Below, piece after piece: positions 57,870 through 64,000 of a stretch of DNA of 64,000 nucleotides (positions are counted from its first letter, which is position 1; each line of letters begins with the position of its first letter). Made by a program: the position numbers and the translations under genes. The stretch is from Mytilus californianus (lineage: Eukaryota; Mollusca; Bivalvia; Mytilida; Mytilidae): positions 21,085,732 to 21,149,731 of the forward strand of contig NW_026262668.1 in the NCBI RefSeq assembly GCF_021869535.1, read 5' to 3'. The notes beneath the pieces are model-generated. The model was not told the DNA's origin and ran no database searches. It was given only the letters and a program-made list of their open reading frames with translations.

Positions 57870-59040
57870 ATTCCTTAATGGTGTCCTATAAAAGGGAGGC
57901 CATAATGTTCTAAAATGTTTCCTTAAAACATAATTTACATCCACCATATAACCGTGAATCCTTATTTTTGTCCAATATACTGACCATAAGTCTTATGTTC
58001 CCCTGGCACAGATGACGTAAGATAGATTTATTTATAACCTGAGGTTCTTCTCAACATTCAGCTCGTTGCGTGTTTTGGTACTTAAGCATTCGAAACTTTC
58101 AAATCTTTGAATTAATGGAAGTGCATCGGAATTGTTCTAAAGATGAATTTGATAAAAAAAGAACGTGTAGTAGTTATTCAAGTATTCAATGTGCTTATGT
58201 GAATTATCTTTAAATTAAAAAAGTACATGTAACGAGATTAGTCTTTGAATTTAAGGACGAATTAAAGAACATTTTTTCTCTGATTAATATATGATTTGAA
58301 TAAAGTGTAATGACAAAAGAATCAGAAGCGAAATTTGTAACTTGCATTTACCTTTTGAACAAAAGTGTGCCTCAGATAATGATCCTTTGCGACAAAAATT
58401 TATATTCCAGCTTAACTTAACAGTTTGACATGAATAAGATATAAGTATACTATGGTTAGTAAATGCGTACTGTATTTCAGAAAAGATACCATCATATTAT
58501 TCATAATTGTTATTTTACAATAATACAATACAGACAGTGATCAGATAATAAGAATTTAAATACTAACACATTGGCGAAGAACAGCTTCAAAGTAAGGGCT
58601 TTTGTGATATAGCAATCACTGCTTTTTGTTCTGCAGGTTAACACGTAGAAATTCGGGTTGAAGAGATGTCTGGAGATAAAACTGTATAAACATATCTATT
58701 ATGGAAGTATTTTACCTATAAAGTGTTTGCAACGGTGATGTTACAAAATTTGAAACATTATTACTTTAATATTCAGTATCATAATTGAAATATATGCGTG
58801 TAAGATCGGTCAGATACCTATCGAACGTACATGCGTATGTTTTGTCGCTTAAACGAACTTTTCTTATACAACTTAATTTTTTATATGTTTTAAGAGGCAT
58901 ATCCAGTGTTCTGCAGATCAACACAGATGAATAGTTATGCTTTTAAAAATGTTCCGAGATAAAAAATAGTGAGCATATGCATCATAGATGTATTCGACAT
59001 GTTTGTAATGTGAATGTTCTCTAATCCCATAACATTAAAG
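57870..59040. other. Intergenic, nothing recognised
   Basis: AT-rich with no repeat or ORF of note. It could contain the 5' UTR exon or promoter of the claudin-like gene, but no signal identifies them. Confidence 0.3.
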
Positions 59041-59095
59041 GTATGGATGGAGAGTTGTCTCATTGGCACTCATACCACATCTTCATATATCTATA
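59041..59095 (+). repeat. Dispersed-repeat 3' end fragment
   Basis: GGATGGAGAGTTGTCTCATT then GGCACTCATACCACATCTTC, the same terminus as at 24735-24775. Confidence 0.7.
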
Positions 59096-59110
59096 TAAAT
59101 GTTATTGACC

Positions 59111-59153
59111 CAGATGCACATTTGGACACATGAGGTCTCTTCAGTGATGATGA
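59111..59153 (-). ncRNA. Hammerhead ribozyme-like motif, decayed (copy J, second family)
   Basis: Minus strand: CAUCA, CUGAAGA, stem II GAC...GUC, CAAA instead of GAAA, stem III-like AUGUGCAU, triplet AUC, UGGGUC. It groups with copies K and I by the CUGAAGA core. G12 is lost. Confidence 0.5.
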
Positions 59154-59718
59154 AGGCCGAACTATTTGGATTTATCCTGCAATTGGGTGTCTTATCATAC
59201 ATTAACAGCCCAACAGATTTCGCTAGCCTGTATTTGTGTACTACAAAGACATCGCTTTAAAGCTACGCCCATTGCCGGACTTCTTTTGTGTTTTGCTGTT
59301 GACGAGTGTTGTATGAACTTTCGTGACCTCAGAATGAATATTGCAATCGCATTCAAATGACGTAACACACAAAATTAACCACGCAACAATGTAAATAATC
59401 AGTGAATGCACGGACAGTTCGAAATTCTGAAGCGTAGGACAAATCAAACACTTTTGTCTTAAATCGGACAATGTTTTGTTATTTCTTTTTACTGTTGAAA
59501 TTGGTTGGTTTTTTTTTTAAATAACTATTAACTTTGAGCGATGTATTATAGCTGAGCATGCGAGATTTTTTCGGAGTACCGGTCATCAGCTGATTGTGTG
59601 TTTTTTTAAAAATATTACTACGCGGACCTCAAAGGAGTTTAAATCGAAAATATATGCAATAAATGTGAGTTTTTCTGTCTTTCAAAGAAAAATAAATGTA
59701 AAATTGCAGGATAAAAAA

Positions 59719-59865
59719 AATAACTGTTTAGTGTCTTTAAATATCAGCTGTATTTGTACTCGGCTCGAAAAAGGAATAAAAGCTCGCTGAAGCTCGCATT
59801 ACATCTGTTTCTTAGCCTCGTACAAATACAGCGGATATTTAACGACACTAATATAAACAGTTATT
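59719..59865. repeat. Foldback element with GCTCGCTGAAGCTCGC core
   Basis: The arms AATAACTGTTTA, GTGTCTTTAAATATC and GCTGTATTTGTAC pair with the complementary sequence to 59865 over ~60 nt, with two small indels. The GC-rich centre is at 59782-59797. Confidence 0.75.
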
Positions 59866-60150
59866 GGCTATGTACCAAACCTAATACAGACGTTGAAGAG
59901 CTGCTAAAACCAAACAAGGGCAAAATGTAAAGCTTAACCGGACAAGTAATCGAAGCTAAGGACGAAGGAGATACATACCTTAATTTAAAAAAAAATCAAA
60001 ATTGCATACATGTACCTGCAAATTTAAAGGGAACAATATCCGTATTTTCATGCCAGTACTGAAGTACTGACTACATGGCTTATGATAAACTCGGGGACTT
60101 AAATTCTACAAGCAAAGGTATCGACCCAGTGGCAGTGGGACTAATTGGGA

Positions 60151-60190
60151 CTAATTAGCGTTTCGACAATCAATGTCTCTTCAGTGATGC
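60151..60190 (-). ncRNA. Hammerhead ribozyme-like motif, partly intact (copy I, second family)
   Basis: Minus strand: GCAUCA, CUGAAGA, stem II GACA-UUGAU-UGUC, GAAA, then AC...AGUC. The catalytic core is complete, but stem I after the GUC (CCAAUU) does not pair with GCAUCA. A small GGGACTAATT duplication at the site may be responsible. Confidence 0.5.
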
Positions 60191-60295
60191 TCGAGGTTAA
60201 ACTAATTGAAAGTACAAAACTTAATACAAACTTTGAAGAGCTGATAAAACCACAACAATACCACAAGATTACATCCCAGCTCCTTTGTTCTACCA

Positions 60296-60320
60296 GGGGT
60301 GATCTGAGTCGGATCACCCC
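60296..60320. repeat. Short perfect hairpin GGGGTGATC/GATCACCCC
   Basis: 9 bp stem, 7 nt loop (TGAGTCG). The word GATCACCCT recurs just downstream and again in the foldback at 60716. CTTTGTTCT occurs three times nearby (60283-60375). Confidence 0.6.
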
Positions 60321-60469
60321 TACCAGATCACCCTAGCTTGAGTTTCTTTGTTCTGCATGCTTTCCTTTGTTCTGTAACATTTTGGCGGGAATGTCAAATT
60401 TATACTAAAACTTAGAAATATTTATACGGAAAAGACTAACTATCAGAGTTTATGTTGAAAAATTCAGTG

Positions 60470-60540
60470 TCTATGCTGGGAATCGAACGCAAGACCTTTA
60501 CCATATAGACACACGAGTCATACCCCTACACCAGCACGAC
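60470..60540 (-). tRNA. tRNA-like sequence (pseudogene or SINE head)
   Basis: Minus strand: perfect Pol III A box TGGTGTAGGGG and B box GTTCGATTCC at tRNA spacing. The T arm pairs with one mismatch, but the D and anticodon stems are poor and no clear anticodon can be assigned. More likely a tRNA-derived SINE head or dead tRNA than a working gene. Confidence 0.45.
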
Positions 60541-60715
60541 TGGATACAAATCAATGTTAATTTAACATATTTAAACATTGTGTCTGAGGCTCATAAAGGT
60601 ATATACCATATAGTAATATATAAAGTAATTAATAATGATTGTGTGGCGTTCTTAACTAGATTTAATGAAGCATAAATGGTTTTTTTATCTAATCTAGAAC
60701 AGATGGGATGTTAAA

Positions 60716-60821
60716 CAATTATCCCATTCGGACTTGGTGTGTCAGTGTTAGATCACCCTCTGGCCTCCGCCCATCGAAATGATCTTACACTGACACACCG
60801 CGTCCTCATGGGATAACTATT
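60716..60821. repeat. Foldback element with TGGCCTCCGCCC core
   Basis: The arms AATTATCCCAT, TTGGTGTGTCAGTGTTAGAT (60734-60753) and the matching ATCTTACACTGACACACCG (60782-60800) and ATGGGATAACTATT pair well, ~45 nt each side. The centre is at 60761-60772. Confidence 0.75.
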
Positions 60822-62069
60822 ACGGAATATCTATTCGCACATGTATACATGTACTTATTATTGTCAAAATGATAAGGTCTGTTTGTAAGTTCGTCTTTAT
60901 TTTTAGGCGAGCAATTATCTTTTTCTTGTTGCTAGTTGTTGTCTTTTTCCTATGGCGAGCTGTTGTCTTTTTTTTGCGGCTAAATGCGTCTTTTTCATGT
61001 GGCAAGCACTTGTCTTTTTTCTTTTATGGCTACGCATATATAAATTTCATATTCTCTCCAACACACCATTTTGCACATTATTGTTTTACTCTTATTGTAC
61101 TTAGGTATAATACATATCCCAGGAAAAACAATGGGATTTAACGATAACTGGTTGAATACATAACAAGCCAACAGCCTGCTTCGGACTCATGAATTTTCTA
61201 GAGTATTATTCTCATTCATTATCATTTGGTCGATACCACTGTCGATTGACTGGTAATCCACAAGTCTATCATCACATCAGTAGTAAGTTCTGTGGTACTG
61301 GAACAATTTACAGAATATTAGTCAAAGATTCCCCGTTTATAGGTTAAAAACGTCTTAGAAACTTAGGTTCCTACTGCCTCAGATACATGTGACCTTTAAA
61401 TTTTGTAACTTTTTAGGTCCATTTGGGTCATACAGATCCTAACGTTTCTATGTATTTATACATCTTTTGCTTTCAAATGTTTGGGTTTAGCGTTTCATCT
61501 GTTAAAGAACTTTAAATTTCTGTGAAATATGTAGTATAGATACAATGCATATGCGTTGATTCTTGAAAAAGAACCACCATGAGCCCTTCGGGCTCGGGGA
61601 TCTCAACGTCCCTTTTTGTTCAAAGCTCTTTTAACATCAATATTAACTTATCATTGAACGTTTACTATTAATAGAGCATTCGCATTATTCACGTTTCTGA
61701 ACACGTGCACGGATTGACGTCTACGTATCGGGCATATTTGTATAAACTATTGATTTAGCCCGGACCTCAATTAAAAGTAAATTAGAATTAAATGCATTAA
61801 AAATATCTTCATCGGGACCAACTTGACTTAATTTATCTTTTCCTCATATACGTGTTATACGATACGTCGATACGGATACGCCAGCAAATACTTGAATACT
61901 GCAAATGCTCTACTTAAAGCCTTTTCTTAAGTAGAAGGTATTGTAAGTGAGTTTTAATAACCACGGTATCATGTTCAACGATGCATTAATAAATCTAAGT
62001 TTTTACACCCCAGTTCTATTGTTATACTTCATAGTTTCTATTTCTGAATCAAGTGTAAATTGAATAGAT
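60822..62069. other. Intergenic with one GC-rich hairpin
   Basis: GAGCCCTTCGGGCTC (61581-61595) is a perfect 6 bp stem with a 3-base loop in AT-rich DNA, with only weak flanking arms. The TTGTCTTTTT repeats at 60905-61020 are low complexity. No gene seen. Confidence 0.45.
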
Positions 62070-62180
62070 CTATTGTTATGAATAACAATAGATTTTACCA
62101 CAGGGTGTGACGAGCGGGGTTTCTGGAAACCACTGCTTCTACATCCCGAAAACACAGTCCATTGTTATTCATAACAATAG
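62070..62180. repeat. Foldback element with CTATTGTTATGAATAACAAT ends
   Basis: A 20 bp end at 62070-62089 is repeated inverted at 62161-62180, and each end is itself close to palindromic. The middle holds a GGTTTCTGGAAACC near-palindrome (62118-62131) and GC-rich GACGAGCGGGG. Confidence 0.65.
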
Positions 62181-62509
62181 AAATTGATTTTTTTTTCAAA
62201 TAGCATAAACATAAGAAATTACTAATATTGTTCACTACAAGTTGTTTCAAGATATTAAGAAAACACATTTTAGGAAATTCCAATAGCGAAAAAAATATTA
62301 AGCATCTATTTTGAATAAAAGAAAAATCCTTTAAATACACCTTTGCTTGAAGGTTAAATTTTTAATCCCAGTCATATGTCTCTATTCTAAAGCATTGATC
62401 TAAAAAAAACGGGGATTCTAACTCCCGGACACCCCCCCCCCCCCCCCTGGATTGCCCCTTTTTGGGAGTTCCTAAATATTCAATCTCTATTTTTGTATGT
62501 TAGGCGTGT

Positions 62510-62556
62510 CCGGTCGTCGGGTTTCTCATCCAGACACACCTATCCCTCAGTATGTC
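62510..62556 (+). repeat. Half copy of the 63515-63632 foldback
   Basis: CCGGTCGTCGGGTTTCTCAT then CCAGACACACCTATCCCTCA matches the core and right arm at 63576-63619 with few changes. The left arm is almost absent. A C-run (~62430-62448) lies just upstream. Confidence 0.7.
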
Positions 62557-63514
62557 CATATATGAATGTTGGTTTGTTCTTGAGAATAGAGGGGGGTTTA
62601 TAAAACCGTAACATATAAAATACATATATGATTACCTTCATTAAATTGATACAGGTAAGTACTTTGGGTTATAATATTGCCTTACTCTTTAGTCTCTTCT
62701 ACCAAATCAAACGCTTGACTCAAAATGTCGTCCGTCTTATACCCGTCCATATTGACAACTGCATATAAGGAGCATGATGTACTTTTTTGTAATAAGAATG
62801 CACAAAACAGATACCTTGACCTGTTGATTCATATTAGCACATGGATTTGGGTCAATATCCCTAATGCGCCTCAAAATGAGGAACTCAAAAGTTGTGTGTA
62901 AATAAAAAATTTCTGTGTAGTGATATTTGACACGTTTCTATGATAAACAAGTGACTGAGCTTAACCATTTGTGCTTATTTAGAAAGTAGGCGAACATAGA
63001 ACAAATGTGTAAAAACTATGGAGCTATTAAATGTGTTCAAAGTATTAAATTTTGAAAGAACTTATTGTGTTAAAAAAGGGATTTTTTACCACGAGGAGCC
63101 GCATCACGAAAGGATTCTCGGGGTTTGCTAATTTACGGAAAAAGTAATCTCACTTCGTACCCCGAAAATTTAACCACATATGTGAAAATGTCTCAGCTTC
63201 GAAACGAGCCATCATACATATCCAAGTTAACGATATGGACTGAGCAACAGAAGAAAACGTTACCATTACCGCCTATGGAGAAACAATTGCGAACATTGAC
63301 CCATTTAACGGGAATATGCAAAACAGCAAATTTGACATTTGTTAAATCTACTCACTTGTCAATGTTTGAACGAAGATAGCCAAAGTAAGGTTACTAGTGG
63401 GGTTTCATGTAAAAAAAAATCTTATAAATCATGGGTTGATATTGTCAATAAATATGCTATTCGTTTTTTTTTCATTTAATAATCAATGTTTACAAATATA
63501 GGGTTTAGCATCGG
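62557..63514. other. Intergenic, one unassigned open frame
   Basis: The frame 63125-63379 (begins at TTG; contains MSQLRNEPSYISKLTIWTEQ) has a soluble, non-repetitive composition but matches no family I recognise and lacks clear splice signals. It is not called as a gene. Confidence 0.3.
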
Positions 63515-63632
63515 GTGTAAGTTAGTTATACATCTCGGGATACGGTGTGTCTGGATAAGAAACACCACCGGCCTCCGGCCGTCGGGGTTTCTTAATCAGA
63601 CACACCTATCCCTCGGTATATAACTATTACAC
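63515..63632. repeat. Foldback element with CCGGCCTCCGGCCG core
   Basis: The left arm (TAGTTATA, TCTCGGGATACGGTGTGTCT, GATAAGAAAC) pairs with the right arm (GTTTCTTAATC, AGACACACCTATCCCTCGG, TATAACTA), ~48 nt. The centre is a 14 bp near-palindrome at 63568-63581. Confidence 0.8.
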
Positions 63633-63920
63633 AATTAATTGATTAGAGAAATACATATATAACATAACAGGTCTGTCTTTAAATTACCAGGCATCGGAAA
63701 AGTATCAGTAATTTACAAAATAAGACATATTCGGACTCATTTCTATGTATATGTATATATATTATAAGTATGTTACAGAAATTTCTAGCAAGAAGCCTAA
63801 TTCTAGGTATATCATGATTTACTCGCAAAGAGATTTCCGAATAAACTTTTGGAAAATTATGTAGTTAAACAGACGAAATCATACCATACTAATACCACTG
63901 TTCCAGGTTAGGGGGAGGGT
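63633..63920. other. Intergenic, nothing recognised
   Basis: AT-rich. No repeat or gene. Confidence 0.3.
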
Positions 63921-64000
63921 TGGGATCCCGCTAACATGTTCAACCCCGCCACATTCTGTATGTATGTGCCTGTCCCAAGTCAGGAGCCTGTAATTCAGTG
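63921..64000 (+). repeat. Retroelement tail-like repeat, cut by window edge
   Basis: GTTCAACCCCGCCACATTCT and CCTGTCCCAAGTCAGGAGCC resemble in wording and order the TTCAACCCACCATTTTTTCT ... CCTGTACCAAGTCAGGAATA block of the ~275 bp repeat and the PLE 3' UTRs. It is therefore a distant relative of that tail. Confidence 0.55.

Noticed and set aside
61581-61595. GAGCCCTTCGGGCTC hairpin as a bacterial-type terminator
   Set aside because: The context is eukaryotic. It is better seen as one of several GC-rich palindromes in the foldback cluster.
63125-63379. 84-codon frame with MSQLRNEPSYISKL
   Set aside because: Opens at TTG, no recognisable domain and no splice context. Left as unassigned.

Overview
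The window is AT-rich eukaryotic DNA. It has large non-coding stretches, one split host gene and dozens of transposable-element remnants. The repeat families (Penelope-like reverse transcriptases ending in SQLIRYSRAC-type thumbs, hammerhead-bearing short repeats, a ~275 bp repeat ending ACTGTTGCCTTTATT, tRNA-derived SINEs with CAAT tails) point to a bivalve mollusc, most likely a Mytilus-type mussel. The organism call is inference from recognised repeat families.

Layout. 1-0.9 kb: 5' part of an L1/Tx1-like LINE ORF1 on the minus strand. 4.5-12.4 kb: a Mutator-like DNA transposon (FLYWCH finger plus MULE transposase) split by a decayed ~5 kb L1-like LINE. 13.2-13.9 kb: a tandem repeat family interrupted by two copies of a hammerhead-ribozyme repeat. 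19.6-21.1 kb: a palindromic MITE, a TA-linked repeat in three copies and a second intact hammerhead. 25.4-30.1 kb: a truncated Penelope-like element (PLE) followed head-to-tail by one with an open 779-codon frame. 30.5-34.5 kb: minisatellite, dispersed repeats and a second decayed PLE family. 34.8-37.2 kb: a decayed Jockey/CR1-like LINE. 42.4-44.3 kb: a third PLE family on the minus strand. 46-48 kb: tandem repeats. 49.0-50.8 kb: a TIR-bounded DNA element. 52.6-56.8 kb: a claudin/PMP22-like four-membrane-span gene on the minus strand with three coding exons, the only host gene I can support. 57-64 kb: SINEs and a cluster of foldback elements with GC-rich cores.

The most striking signal is a set of eleven hammerhead-ribozyme-like motifs (two with every core base and all three stems intact) belonging to two related short repeat families. 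Three decayed ones lie in sense orientation in the introns of the claudin-like gene. Hammerheads are known from Penelope-like elements and from short retrozymes, and this window also carries at least three PLE families, so the two are probably linked. A second theme is a set of foldback elements with unrelated arms but similar small GC-rich palindromic centres (GGCCTCCGGCC-type and GCTCGC-type).

Two translation notes. Some open frames can only be read from non-ATG codons, and where this matters I state the ATG. All homology calls are by eye; no search was run.
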